A stretch of 64,000 nt of DNA from Diphasiastrum complanatum (GCA_029204225.1 CM055100.1:5537592-5601591); one strand, 5' to 3'. Positions 1 through 11,917 are shown, counted from the first letter of the stretch. The notes: generated by a model from the sequence alone, not told the origin. Made by a program: numbers and translations.

Positions 1-360
1 AAACATAGCTTCAATATCAAGTTTGATCCTTGTCCTTGTAAAGCTATAGTTCTTATCATCATAACTGGATTAAGGCTTCAAGAGTAACCTTCTCATCCTT
101 TGTCAAGCAATAATTTTTATCATAAAAACTTGAATAGAGGTTTCAAGGACATGTTTCAATACCAATCTTCATGCCTGCCAACAACTGGATTAGGGCTACA
201 AGAATGTAAGCTCAAATATCAAATTTGATCCTCACCGATCTATGATCTTTACTATCGCAAATGGGTTAAGATTTCAAATACATACATTTAAATATCGACT
301 TCGATCCTTAGCAGGCTGTGATTTTTATCATCACAACTGGATTAGGGTTTGGATGATAAC
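1..360. repeat. degenerate tandem repeat, unit about 55-76 bp
   Basis: Five diverged copies of a core like AACTGGATTAGGG start near 63, 128, 183, 259 and 335. They alternate with a phrase like AATATCAAGTTTGATCCT near 13, 213 and 290. The spacing (65, 55, 76, 76) is irregular, so this is an old array. No coding potential is visible and it probably continues upstream of the window. Confidence 0.55.
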
Positions 361-724
361 CAGAGAAAGTTTAAGATCGTATATAGTTTTGGAAACCGGA
401 AACCTTCTGATTGCCTTATCCCCCCAACAACCAACCCAGCCAAAAACCATCATTCATACGGCTCATAGATAGCCAGGTGTTACCAATAGATTGCCTTAAC
501 AGAACCAAAAGAATAACTAACCTCTTCACGGCACAATACCGCAGCAGCAATATATAAACGAGAATTTTAACAACACCCAAGATATGCCACCTACGACTTG
601 CTTACTCAATTCGCCAAGGAATACTAAGAAACAAAGGGTGTAGAAGAAGAAGTGGAGGTTGTAAAAGCCACCTTGGATGGTGAGCGCCATGGCAGGCCGC
701 CTGCTGCTCCAACAATTAAACGTG
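361..724. other. no gene seen
   Basis: AT-rich sequence without a convincing ORF, LTR boundary or RNA gene. I see nothing that can be supported here. Confidence 0.5.
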
Positions 725-802
725 AGATCAATCAACGTTCCTGCCTGGAGATGAATCAACGTCAGATCAATCAACGTTCCGGCCTGGAGATGGATGAATC
801 CG
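725..802. repeat. 39-bp direct duplication
   Basis: AGATCAATCAACGTTCC followed by a GCCTGGAGATG phrase occurs at 725 and again at 764 with few mismatches. This is a simple tandem duplication in otherwise unique sequence. Confidence 0.8.
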
Positions 803-842
803 CTACCCGATCGCCAATAACGCAATTTAACACAGGCACAAA

Positions 843-870
843 AGAGAGAGAGAGAGAGAGAGGGGGGGGG
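843..870. repeat. GA microsatellite running into poly-G
   Basis: About ten GA dinucleotides followed by nine G residues. Simple-sequence DNA with no coding role inferred. Confidence 0.95.
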
Positions 871-1062
871 CAAAAGCAAAGAAAAGTAAAAGAAGAGGGA
901 GAAGCAAAAGCATGGCATAGGTTTATATATTATTATTAGGTGAAAGCTTCTTTTGTCTTTTTTTCTTTGTCTTTTTTCCATGTGATGTGAATTATGGTTT
1001 AAAAAAATTGAGATGTTTTTTTTTAGCTTTCCCTCCATAAGTATGTGACTATCTACTCTATT

Positions 1063-1172
1063 AAATGTTGAGGTGTCACTCTGTAAACTGTTTGTGACGA
1101 TCCGATAAATGTTGAAGTGTCACTCTATAAATTGTTGTGATGATCTGCTAAAAGTTGAGGCGTCACACTCTT
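1063..1172. repeat. 43-44 bp tandem repeat, 2.5 copies
   Basis: Units of the type AAATGTTGAGGTGTCACTCT start at 1063, 1107 and 1150. A further detached copy lies at 1431-1475 (CTGAGGTGTCACTCTTGGGT), and both are followed by a GCATTGAAATAAA-like phrase. This suggests the block was duplicated once more at longer range. Confidence 0.75.
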
Positions 1173-1475
1173 AGGTGAGTCATTGAAATAAAAATTTTGA
1201 TTTTTTGATTTTTTTGTAAAGGCAATCTCTACTTTATTTTGTCCACATTTGGATGTCGCAGTTAGAACAAGCTTCTCATGATATTTTGATCACCTTGTTA
1301 ACGTTTAATTTTAAGACTTTTTGTTTAGCTTCACCACAATAGCTTTTTTTTGGCAAAAAGCTATTGTGACAATTTTATGATTAGTAGTCGTAACCTATTG
1401 TGACAATCTACTAAGGATTGTGACACTATACTAAGAGCTGAGGTGTCACTCTTGGGTAAGTTTGCATTGAAATAA

Positions 1476-2599
1476 ATAAATAAAAACTTTTTATTCTTTT
1501 GAAATGCAATTGTTGTTTTTTTTTTATTTTTAGCAATACGATACAGAGCTTCTCATGATGCATCAATTGTCTTGTTTTTTTTTTTTTTGATCTTTCAATG
1601 TGCATATTGAATATGATCTTGATCTTTTGAATCACCTTGTTTTACTACGTATTGATTCTTGCTAATGATAGATATGATCTCCGATTTGAAGTATGTGAAA
1701 TTTTCTTAAGTTGTTCCACTCATTAGTCACGAATGTCATCAAAAATCTTAGTGCTAGAAGATCTTTTGGCAATTATCTACCGAGTGTAAGGTTGAATACC
1801 ATGATATCAACATGGCCATTAGGCAATCCTATAACCACAATGCTCTAGGAAAAATATACTCATCTACTATAAGCAAGTTATTTCTTTGGGCCGAAGATAA
1901 ATAAAGAACTATTGTATTATAAACAAAAATATACATTAAAAACAAAGTAGTCAAAAGGAGTCAATGTTTTTCATGTCATAAGATAAAGCCCATTTAGTAA
2001 GTTCTAGATAATTTTAACAAAAAAATGTCTCATCACTTCTCTCACGTGCTACATGAATGGCTTAAATGACTTCTAAGTTATTCATGTGCCTAAAAAACTC
2101 TCGTACAAGTAGGGACCGACTAGCAAACTTGATAAAAACTTTACATATCAATGCAACATAACAAAGACAACCATATATAGTAATAGTTGAGTATGACACA
2201 TCGAAGACCTCCTAATTGTGTGCAATCTCAATGAGCTATAGGAAATAAAATTTACACAAAGTCTAGTAATGATAAGTATCGTCATTTGTAGTGGGAGACA
2301 ATCACTCAATATAACTGATTTAGCATTGAGAGAGAGACAAAAGGGACTCGAGTGGATAAAAATGGTGCAATCGATAAACATATAGGATTTAAAAGACGCG
2401 GCCATTTTGTAGTGGGTTTCTTTCCTAGCCAATCCTCAACCCAAGATCTAAGCAATCTAGCATCAAGGAGATGAAGTAGGTGTCACGCATAGGTTCGTTC
2501 CCATGAGAGCGATAACATATCTCATATTTCAGCATGAATGGAAGATCCACATCTAACTCTAGCATCCATTAACCCTAACCATTTAACACTACAATCATT
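1476..2599. other. no gene seen
   Basis: AT-rich DNA with poly-T and poly-A runs. The ORFs here are short, low in complexity and resemble nothing I recognise. It may be the U5/leader side of the minus-strand LTR that follows, but I cannot place that boundary. Confidence 0.4.
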
Positions 2600-3194
2600 A
2601 ACACTACGATCCACAACGAAGATAGCTTACTCTTTCTCTCTCTCCCTTTCTCTCTCACAAAAAGTATAATAAAGATAAATCCCAATAACATTCAGTTCCA
2701 ACAATTAGCAAACACAACAAAAGTATGAGAGATGGAGGAAAAGAGATAGAGAGCAAGGACATTCACAAATACATTCCATAAGAGAACCAATCTGCTTGTA
2801 TTGAAATGAGGATATGAACATGAGTTCCAAACTCGAGTTTGGCACTATTTATAGTAGAGAGGAGGGCCTTGGCCTCGAAATCCTATTGGCCCATTTCTAC
2901 CTCCCTAACTATTTAAACTTAAAAAAGAGTGGGAACCCATTCAAAATTGGAGGGAACCAATTTAAATTTGAATTTAAACCAATTTTGGTGGGAGTCCCAA
3001 CTTCATTCACTAACATGACATTTAGGCCTGCGACATTAAAAGTCTCGCAAAAAGGCCTAAAGTCCTTTTATTAACTTTCTAATTATCGAATAACTATGTG
3101 ATCATTGGGTTGTACTTACACACGCAGTGTGCCAAATCCCTCTCACTTATTAGCTAGGGTTAGGGTTGCCTCGGGATTCGTAAACCCTCCAACA
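2600..3194 (-). mobile_element. LTR (5' portion) of minus-strand gypsy G1
   Basis: Read on the minus strand, an LTR-like start TGTTGGAGGGTTTACG lies at 3194, directly after a purine-rich tract. A TATA box (CTATAAATA on the minus strand) follows at 2854-2846, and CT-rich sequence lies downstream near 2630-2660, as expected of U3 then R/U5. The right boundary is well supported because the sequence before it aligns with the equivalent site at 43796. The left (3') end is not defined, so 2600 is approximate. Confidence 0.5.
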
Positions 3195-3212
3195 GTATCT
3201 CCCACCAAAACT
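3195..3212 (-). promoter_or_regulatory. polypurine tract of G1
   Basis: On the minus strand, TTTTGGTGGGAGATAC immediately precedes the LTR start TGTTGG. Plus-strand priming from such a tract is standard for LTR retrotransposons. Confidence 0.55.
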
Positions 3213-3244
3213 GGTGGCGATCCCACGACACCTGCGAGATGTAG

Positions 3245-5800
3245 TTACTGTGGGCTTTTATTAGCATCATGTCGTATCTTTATTAGATGATATTGCACCT
3301 TCTCCATGAAGTCGAGTCGGACAGTGTTGAAATCTAGATTGTGCGACAAAAAACAGTGATGGGTTCCAGCGATCCACTTTGAGGTCGTCCAAGCTGTGAA
3401 CCGAGATTCCCAGGAGCCTCCCATCATGGCAACACAGAAATATATTCTGGACACTGGCAGCTGATCTTTAATACTATCTGACACCATTGGCTTATTTGGA
3501 TTGAATGCCAAAGTGGGAAGGCAATCATCCCATCGCGTTGCAATGGACGCTGGTAGAATTAGATCTTTTGGAAACGGCACCAATTGCCTCATTGTTGGAT
3601 CAAGAGAGTGGATATATTTCCGCTGATATGGTTGTAAGGCTTTGTGGAAATCCACTAATATTTCCCAACTGTAAGATTGGTGGATTATTGGCCAATTCGG
3701 CGTTTGGATCATGATTTTGTCCATGGCCAATCCCAAATCCTTCCACTTATTCCTTCGTAGCATTGGTACGTAGCAGGATCTACGCACAACTGGCGAGGGC
3801 TGGCCACATAACTCCTGATTGATTTCGAAGTTTTTTCAAAAACTGTAGTTTTCCAAGCCGTCTGCTCTCCCAATGCAGGGAACTTATCCAACTCTTTGTC
3901 GGTCTCAATCTCAGAGGTCTTAAACTTAATGACCCAACCACCATGCGAGGACTAATGGGAATGTTGTGCTAGGAAATTCTGGATCTGGTCCTTGACGCTG
4001 ATTGGTCTTCTGAACAATGGTCTGGTCCCTGAGGTAGATGGCCTTGTTTGTGTTGCCTGTGGAACTGGTTGTACTTCTTCTGCATCTAGTGCTCCACCAT
4101 GTTCCATGCCTGAATCCAAACTTGTATCCAATCATGCCTTTTCCTATTGTTGAGGCAAGAATTGTGGCATCATTGAAACGATGATCTGAGGGTTAAAATC
4201 CAAAACTTGAGTGTCAGCCTTTTCATATTCACTCATGGTTGTCTTGGCCTTTGCCAACTTAGTCCTCCGTACCTTTGAATCTGTTAAAGCATTAAAGCGG
4301 CCTTGGAATCCTTGAAGGGCCACTTTATAAGTTTCAACTTTTTTGAACAAATACCCGATTTTTGTCAAAGTTACCGGATGATCAGAAATTTGCATCTGAA
4401 GATACGCATCACGCTCAAGGGTGGTCACATCCAATTCACCTTGGAGATGTGTGTGATCTTGTTCAGCCATCTGCAGTTGACCCTGGAGCAGTTGCACTTG
4501 TTGCTTGGCATCCTGCATGGCCCTGTCCACTTGGTCTTGGGCGGTTGTGAGGGCATTCTACAGTGTACTGACATAATCTTCTAGGCGATCAGCCGATTGT
4601 TGTGCCTTCTTCATCTCAGCTTCAGACTTCGCTTCGTGCTACTTGGCGATCTTCAACTCTTTGTCCAACTGGATTACTTTCTGGCTAATAAGTGTATTCT
4701 CCGAGCCCATGTCTGATATGCGCTGCTCCATTTCCATTTTCCTATCCAGCATATATTGGACCACTTGCGCAAGGCTTGAGACTAAACCAAGAGCATCACC
4801 AGAATCTATTGTCGTGGAGGTGGTAGCAGCAAGAGGATCTGGTGGCACTGTCCTTGGTTGGCATGGAGGAGGTGCATGTAGTTCTTCTTCAAAGATCTTC
4901 TTCCTCGTAGCCCTTAGGTACCGTGGAGTCGAAATGTCTTCGTGACTTGACAGCTTGTCCGACCCGAATTGTATCTAACACCTGAGCTGCTACAATTTCT
5001 TGTGGTTCCTCCTTAAGAGTGTCTTCAAAAAAAATTTCTGATTCAAAAATAGTCTCGAATCCTCTTTCGGGGGATTGGAATTCAAAGGGTGCTGGGCTTT
5101 GGGGCATGACAAAAACTTCTGAGGCCCCAAGGGGGTCGGAATCATCGAACATGTCCATGAAATACTGGGTACTTGGCAAAACAGCTCTTGTTTGTGGGGG
5201 TGAGGCAGCTTGGGCAGCTGTGATGGAAATGGTAGCCCCAATAGTCACAAACTGTCCTTGAGAGGAAGCAGAGGCGAGGGAAGCATCAAAGGCGGGGGGG
5301 ATTAATAGTTCAGTGCAGATGGCAATGACAGGTAAAAGCGCAGCTGAAGATGTCTATCTAGTCCTTCGACGTGACACGGGAGGCGAGTCAGGAATAGCCA
5401 TCTTGCTGCGTACATGTCGACGACTATGTGAGGTAGATGCCTGGTGAGATGATTATGTCAATGCTTCTTCATAGATAGACAGCACGGAATCTGCAACAAA
5501 CCCATGAAGTCTATCCTCCATATAAGAGGCAGATATTAGAGAGAGGAGAGGGGCAGCCGCAAATTGTTGCTTAGTGTTCTCCTTGATTGCCCTCTTCAAC
5601 TCTCCAAAAATTGTCTTATATTAGTTATAAGGCTCGAGGGGGCCAGATCCTATCTTGTAGTTGGAGTCAACAATACGGTCCAAGATCTATGAGGAAATAT
5701 GTTCTTTCCTGAGGTTGCCAACCATCAGGAAGTTGTTCAGAAGTTGGGCTGGATGACAGCATCTCGGATGGAGTCTAGGAGATACCCGTCATGAGTCCAA
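3245..5800 (-). pseudogene. ORF-X of gypsy G1, accessory protein (broken)
   Basis: Several minus-strand ORFs in different frames together match, in order, the large ORF at 40621-43722. Near 5760-5500 there is a segment (LLNNFLMVGNLRKEH, later AAPLLSLI) matching LLNNFLVIS...GPLL of the A copy. At 5248-4889 the sequence is acidic and Ser/Pro-rich. At 4848-4144 it is predicted coiled coil rich in Gln, Glu and Leu. At 3890-3245 lies the C-terminal domain (NWPIIHQSYSW, RWDDCLPTLAF, FMEKVQYHL), parallel to NWPIIKSEYGW, KWDDFLPSIFF and FMEDVTGYL. Stops and frameshifts separate the pieces, so it is dead here. The stop at 3245 lies about 50 bp before the LTR start. The function is unknown. The N-terminal segment loosely resembles the plant-transposon domain found in Athila-like elements. 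Confidence 0.7.
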
Positions 5801-6205
5801 TAGAACTCGATGGAGGTCAGCAAAGATTTCGGACAAAAATAACAGTCTGGCAAAGGTTTTGAAGCTCTGGCGAAGGTTCAACATTCACCTAAGGCCATCA
5901 TTGCCTAGGTACTGTAATAAATTCAAATTTTCAGAATCTGAACCTATGACCGACCTAATTTTAGAATTATAAAATTATCTGGCATGTCAGCGAAGATTCA
6001 TCAGTACTAGAAGATGCTCGGTGAACGTTCCCAAAATGGCATGATACTGATCATTCGCCTAAGTTAAAAATAGATGCCAATTAATAAAAAGAACATTCGT
6101 TCAACTCAGTATGGGTATATCTGAGGTGGATCTTGCCTCTGAAAACTCGGCGAACAATTCTAGAATAGTATGTGCACAAAATGACCCAAAAAGTAGTTTT
6201 CCAAG
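5801..6205 (-). promoter_or_regulatory. spacer upstream of G1 ORF-X, TCGC-motif cluster
   Basis: Non-coding. On the minus strand it carries repeated TTCGC-type words: GTTCGCCGAG, TAGGCGAATG, GTTCACCGAG, CTTCGCTGAC and CTTCGCCAGAG. The same position in the G2 and A families (between integrase and ORF-X) has an equivalent cluster. A promoter role is inferred. Confidence 0.45.
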
Positions 6206-6391
6206 TCATTTTCTCATAAAGATCTGATTCCTAAAAATACTTTCCTTCAATTTGTTTTGATCTGACGACATTTCTGACTTTTGCTCATCAGTCTTTCCAT
6301 ACATTTCCCATTTTTTGCATTGAAATGGTGCTAAGAATTCAATTGGCATGACAGCATCTTGACCATAAACCAGTTGATGATACAGAGACAT
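6206..6391 (-). pseudogene. integrase fragment of gypsy G1
   Basis: The 61-residue minus ORF contains HQLVYGQDAVMPIEFLAP. This is the signature following the integrase core in this group (compare FQLVYGQEAVIPVEFLVPS at 39105). The rest diverges at once, so only a scrap remains. Its place upstream of the spacer and ORF-X reproduces the INT-spacer-ORF-X order of the other copies. Confidence 0.65.
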
Positions 6392-6439
6392 AGAGAATTA
6401 GTTAATTTTCTTGTTTTAGACCTAGCCCGTACTGATCTA

Positions 6440-7011
6440 ATTTTTGAATATGAATGCCTTCTCTGATCATTTATTTTGAGAAACATGTTCTCACTTTCAA
6501 GGAGAGATATAAGGTAGTTACCTTATTTGGCAATAATTTTGTACGTCCGTCAGATAAGATTTATACAGTTAATGAAATGGAAGTATTGGACTATTCACAA
6601 TATCAAGTTTTTAATATTTGTTATTCCAGTTGTGGATGTTCCTGATATGTATCTAAATGGTTGTGAATTCTCAACAATACTTAACTCAGTAAATTTAGAT
6701 CATGAACAAGCCATGAAAGAACAAATCATAAATGAATTTAATGGTGTTTTTCCATCTGAATTATCTCATGGTTTACCACCAGCTAGGTCAGTAGACCACA
6801 GGATTGAGTCAATTCTAGGAAGTCAACCTATCTCTAGACAACCTTACAGGTTTTTTTAGAAAGAGGAGATAGAGATTTCAAATCATATACAAAATTATTT
6901 GAGGATGCGACATATACAACCTAGTAAATCACAGTGGGGCGCTCCTGTTCTTTTAAAAGTGAAGAAAGATGGAGGTTTTCGGATGTGTGGATTACAAAGG
7001 GTTAAATAAGG
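6440..7011 (+). pseudogene. chromovirus-like gypsy PR-RT linker and RT N-terminus
   Basis: Frames across this stretch read FEKHVLTFKERYKVV, HGLPPARSVDHRIE and GSQPISRQPYRFF. After a stop they read HIQPSKSQWGAPVLL and then GGFRMC/VDYKGLNKV, the classic entry into a Ty3/gypsy reverse transcriptase. The lineage differs from the other gypsy pols in the window, whose entry reads FIYEVEHTEWVSPIV. Stops and at least two frameshifts are present. It ends abruptly at about 7011, where a second RT of the other lineage starts. Confidence 0.75.
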
Positions 7012-7760
7012 TGTTACACCGAGCCAAGATTAAGGAAGAATTACAACGGCTACTAGATGCAAGGTTCATCTATGAGGTCGAACATACCGAATGGGTGTCG
7101 CCCATTGTGATCGTACCTAAGAAGAATGGGAAGCTTCGAATCTGTGTCGATTTTAATAAGATTAATGCAGTCACTAAACATGACCATTTTCCCATTCCAT
7201 TCGGAGAAGCCATCTTAGAGAATTTGGCTAGAGATGAGGCTTATTCCTTTTTGGACGGCTTTAGCGGCTACAACATGATTGAAATAGCGCTTGAAGATCA
7301 ACATAAGACTGCTTTTGTCATGGAATGGGGGACGTTTTGTAGGAGGGTTATGCCTTTTGAGTTATGTAACGCTCCTAGCACCTTCCAACGCGTTATGCAA
7401 GCAACCTTCACGGACTTGATAGGAGACACGCTAGAAGTCTATTTAAATGATCTAGGAGTTCACTCGGAAGAGTCTAGACATTTAGCGGTATTTGAAAAGA
7501 TATACATTCAGTGCCAAAGGTATGGTATCTCCCTAAATCCCGAGAAATGCCAGATCTGGGTTACTCATGTTAGGACACATCATATCCTAGAATGGAATGC
7601 TACTGATCCAAAAAAGGTTCGAGTTATTGTGGAGATGCCAACACCTAAAACTGTGCATGAGGTCCTAATCTTTATGGGCCACGCAAACTACTATCATTCT
7701 CATGTACACGATTTTGCAGGTAAGGCACATTGGATGTATCGGTTAACTATAGATCACTGA
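7012..7760 (+). pseudogene. reverse transcriptase of gypsy G2 (near-continuous ORF)
   Basis: An open stretch starting at 6969 crosses the fusion point and encodes a Ty3-type RT: FIYEVEHTEWVSPIV, PKKNGKLRICVDF, FLDGFSGYN, LCNAPSTFQRVMQ, and the catalytic box as YLND (canonical Y-x-DD, so the first Asp is Asn). It continues through the connection region (GHANYYHSH) and stops at 7758-7760, just before RNase H. The lost catalytic Asp and missing RNase H make it non-functional. Lineage: non-chromodomain gypsy, close to G3 and A. Confidence 0.8.
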
Positions 7761-7968
7761 TCCTCATGTGTTACTATATCTTTTGAACAAGACATGCACA
7801 ATTGGATGCATAGCACGCTATTTGTCATTACTTCAAGAATTTGAATTTTGTGTTGTTGTTAGAAGGGGTTCACAACAATTTTTAGCTGATTATATTTCAC
7901 GAATTCCTAGCAATGACAAACCAATAGAAGGTGTAAATGATGATCTTCCTGATGCCATCCTATTTTAG
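7761..7968 (+). pseudogene. RNase H C-terminal remnant of gypsy G2
   Basis: The residues PHVLLYLLNKTC...FLADYISRIPS correspond to the end of RNase H (compare QPLLYLVNKTC and YMADHVSRI in the A copies). About 80-90 residues containing the first RNase H catalytic acids are absent between 7760 and 7768, an internal deletion. Confidence 0.75.
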
Positions 7969-9173
7969 GTGGACTACACCCTAGTTTAGGCTCGAGAAAT
8001 TATCAAATATCTTACTACAGGCCATATTGATCCCAATTTATCCAAACCTGCTCAACGTGTCTTGATCTAGAAATCAACCCCTTACGCCCTAATTGTAGGC
8101 CAACTATACAAAAAAGGGACGGACGGAATCATTCGTAGATGCCTCACAGAAGGAGAAACAACACGCATCATTTTTCTGACTCATGAAGGAAGTGGAGGAG
8201 GACACTTCTCATCTACAATGACAGCTCAAAAAATACTGTTGGTAGGATTATGCTGGCCAACATCATGATGGCATGTGATGTGTGTCAGCGAGCAAAGCGA
8301 CCTCAATTCGTCGATTACATGCTATTATATTCCATCTTGTCTGAACAAGCATTTTTCAAATGAGGACTTGATTACATGGGACTGTTCTGTCCACGGCTGT
8401 AATATTCACATAGTCTAGATACATTATCGTAGCCATTGACTATTGCACTAATTGGGCCGAAGCTCGTGCTGTTAGGACTGCGGATGCAAAATCCACTGCT
8501 AAATTCCTCTATGAGCAGGTTATTGTGCGCTTTGGATGTCCACTAGAGATCGGTAGTGATAGGGGTACCTTCCTAGTGGTAAATAGAAAAAGTGCCTCTT
8601 ATTAACCTCGATGCAATGGCCAAGCTGAATCAACAATAAGATATCATGTGAAATCCTCACCAAGATAGTGGAGGCTAGTAGATCTGATTGGGAACTAAAG
8701 CTACATGCTACACTTTGGGTGTATCGTACAACTCCTAAAAAATCTACAAGGTCTACACCTTTCCGATTGACTTATGGCTGAGAAGTAGTTATGCTAGTTG
8801 AGTTTTATGTTCCATCCTTACGCCTGGCCTATGATATGCAATTAGATTCAAAACAAATCCTAGCCAATCACCTATTCCATCTTGAAAGGCTCTGTGAAAC
8901 CCATACTATCAGTGTCCATGCACAACATGTTCACAAGCGTAGACAAAAAGGTTGGCATGATCGTTTAATCAATCTCAAGGAGTTTATAGAGGGGGATAAG
9001 GTTTTCATGTACCAAGCTGAGGCACATAAGGGGAAAGGCCCATATATTATTGATCATATTTTTCTTCGGGATATGCACGCCTTAAAACACTAGAAGGCAT
9101 TCCCATAGATTCTATAGTAAATGGGAGTAGACTTAGGCAGTATCATGAGCCATGCTTCCATCTTGAGATGTAC
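7969..9173 (+). pseudogene. integrase of gypsy G2
   Basis: Broken over several frames. The order is HEGSGGGHFSS (zinc-finger His pair), then the Cys pair near 8280, then IVAIDYCTNWAEA and GSDRGTF (two catalytic Asp), then NGQAEST (catalytic Glu). The C-terminal segment is VEFYVPSLRLAYD...KGPYIID, with a GPY-type motif at 9030-9050 and the terminal NGSRLRQYHEP ending at TGA near 9171. There is no chromodomain, which places the pol outside the chromoviruses. The spacer and ORF-X follow directly. Confidence 0.75.
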
Positions 9174-10224
9174 TGATCACCTTCATTTTTTTGTGTGTCT
9201 GCATGCATATACCATTCTTCTTTGTCGTTCATTCAAGTGTCATGTATTTTTATTGCTTATTGTTTCCATTTTATTTCTTCTTCTAGATTAAGTATGATTG
9301 CTTGCCAGTTCAGTGATAAGTAGAAAAGAGAGAATCAGTCTCAAGATCTATCACCAAATCAACTCTCCATTCACTATAGAAAATATATCAAAGTGCCAAA
9401 AAACAGCATCAACTGAGTCAAAGAAACTCACACAGGACTCGCCAACCCTCCATCATCCTTCCAGAACACATTTGTAACTGGGGTGAGCTTTGTTACAAGT
9501 CAAATTTTTGGTTACAGTGAAAATTCATCAATTTTGACAAAGCAATGAATTTTGTCACAGACAAAACTTGCGGGTATTGCTATGGACATTTTCAGGTCAA
9601 TCAGCACATATGACCCCTGTGCGAGTTTATTTTGGAGACGTTCAGAAATTAGCAAAGAAATCTCAAGAGGAAAACTCGCACACTATGTAGACAGTTCCGA
9701 ACAAACTTGCATAGGCAGCCATGAACTTTGGTTCGGTGAGTTTTCATTGGGTCTAATTTTTATCAAAATCAGAGTCAAATGGGATGGAGCTGCCAGAAAC
9801 TCGCACAGCTACCTACAATTATGATCAAAACTCGCGGACAACATTTAAAATTCGCCCAAGTCTAGATGTACTTATTGGTAAATTTTCAAGGAAAATTGGT
9901 TAAGAAAAACAAACTCACACAACACCTCTGTCACAACATCAAAACTCGTAGACTAGACAATTGGGTTTCCCTCTGTATCGGTGATTTCTTTGTTAGATCG
10001 ACGAGTTTCAATTTTTTTTGGCCCAAAAAGGCTATAAATAGGGCTCCACGGGCCTTGTGCGAGTTCATTGCAAGAGTTTGCTGGCCAGGTTATGCTAAAA
10101 AATTTCAAAAAAATCGGCAAAATTTTCCAACTCTCACTTGCTCTCAGTGCTTCCTATTATCACCTGCGTGATAAAGCAAGCCCTTATCCTCTGCAAACTA
10201 GATTGCCACACCACAAATCACATA
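9174..10224 (+). promoter_or_regulatory. INT to ORF-X spacer of gypsy G2, TATA at 10033
   Basis: No coding region. It carries many ACTCGCA-type words (for example near 9677, 9803, 9829, 9851, 9946 and 10058) and a TATA box TATAAATA at 10033-10040, about 190 bp upstream of the ORF-X region. It could be an internal promoter or, in an alternative reading, an LTR. No clear PPT or TG start is visible after the integrase stop. Confidence 0.5.
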
Positions 10225-11916
10225 ATGGCATCTGGTTGGGAGTGAAAACCGGTCTTAAAGCAACCCACGTTGTGGAAATTCACCACTGAAATTCATTTAG
10301 TGGCCATTCTACAGCTTGCCGAAAAGATAGAGTCCACCGCGCATTTTTGGCGAAATTGAACATCAATCTTCCTGTTGCATGCACTGGCCAAGAATGGGAA
10401 TGTGTCATGCGAGCGGCCTATTCCACATTTGATACAGAGAATCATACTTATAGGATTCCATCGGGCCAACATGAAGACATTACATCATTAGACCCTTCGG
10501 TGATGGAGGCCATCGGATTTCCAAATGATGGCAAAACAATTCACGGGAGCGACACTTCATATGACCAATATTACCTCAAGTCCCTGCTCAAGGATGATGG
10601 TTCAAGCAACATTGTCACCAACGATGGCTATGCCATCCGATTCATCAAAGAAAAAGAACTACGAGAAGTAGTAGAATTGATACAGCTGCTGATTGAAGTC
10701 TAGGATGCTACACAACAAACTAATGAGCAAGCGGCCTAAGCATGTCGGGACGAGAAACTCACCTTCAACTAGTAGATGAACCAAATGCAAGCACTCGTGG
10801 AGTAGCTCCAACCGACGCAATCCGCAAAGATAACCTGCTAAGTCAACTCCAATGACTCTTGGATGCAGAAACCAATTCTAACAGGGAATTAAGTGCCGCT
10901 ATGATGGGACAATTAAATCAAATCGACTTCCAACAATATGCTTCACTACATATCCCAGAGGGCACGACAATGCCAGTTCCTGCATACCAACAATTGGGAC
11001 AAATGCTGAAGGCGGTCCAGACACAAGCGCAGCAGATGCAACAAAGCACATCATCTCATATCGTTGTCCTGAACAACTAGAAATCCCTTCACCCTCCACT
11101 CTCTTCCATTTTGACACCATCTAATCCCCACCAATCCTACCTCCAAACTCGATTTCCTTGTCTTCCCCCAAAACTCTTCCAGCCTCTCACATCTCCCAAC
11201 CCTCCACCCCCTGTAGTGGTACCTCTTGAACGACATTGGGTGACACCTCGCAATCCAAGTCGAGACATGCTGGAGTCCAATGCCTTTAAGGCCAAGTATC
11301 CTAAAGAAGAAGAGCGTGGTGGTTTTACCATACCCGATCTCCAGCAGTGCCTCACACATCGTGCAAATGTTCAAGCACTCGAGCCTCAACCAGCTCGGGT
11401 ATGGGCCATGTTCTTGGCAAATAAGTCGGCGTCCTTACGCTATCTCAACACGCCCACATATATGCGGACAAACCCAGAGTACTGCTCTCTCAAACGGCAT
11501 GAGCCTTTTACACCAAAGTTCACAACTAACAAGATCTATTGGCCTTTTTTTGTGGAGTATGTACAAACTGATGATCCAACCAGAGATTTCATTTCGAATT
11601 GCAACCAATTTTATACAAAGTACCATCAGTGTTCGGAGAGGAGTGTGCGCTACTTTGCCGACAATTGCGGCCTTCTTGCCTTTTTGTTACCCTTGGAATC
11701 TCACTGAGATCATTCACTTCCTCCCATTCTCTTGGATATCAATAGGCCTCTAGCCATAGAGATGGATCACCTCAATGTGGCTCGACTATATTACCGTGCT
11801 ACCATGACAAGTGCCCTCCATGTTGACATGATCGAACTCTGGCAGACGCATGGATTTTACAACACATGCTCCATTTCTATGGACCGCGCCCATTCTTGAA
11901 TAAGCTGCGATGGTAG
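10225..11916 (+). pseudogene. ORF-X of gypsy G2 (broken)
   Basis: The N-terminal piece (10347-10703) includes AAYSTFDTENHTYRI and LDPSVMEAIGFP, a pattern like the plant-transposon domain of Athila-type accessory ORFs. A Gln-rich coiled-coil segment follows (10859-11080, QTQAQQMQQS). A Pro-rich linker and the C-terminal domain then run 11111-11900: KYPKEEERGGF, IYWPFFVEY, and in another frame ARLYYRATM, matching KYPHESSRGGW, FNWPIIKSEY and AHVYYRAAF of copy A3. Stops occur near 10701, 11078 and 11705. The last 25-30 residues are missing because an LTR starts at 11918. The function is unknown. Confidence 0.65.
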
Positions 11917-11917
11917 A

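Noticed and set aside
526-1038. 170-residue minus ORF
   Set aside because: Low-complexity Ser/Leu/Phe composition produced by GA/CT and poly-T tracts, with no motif.
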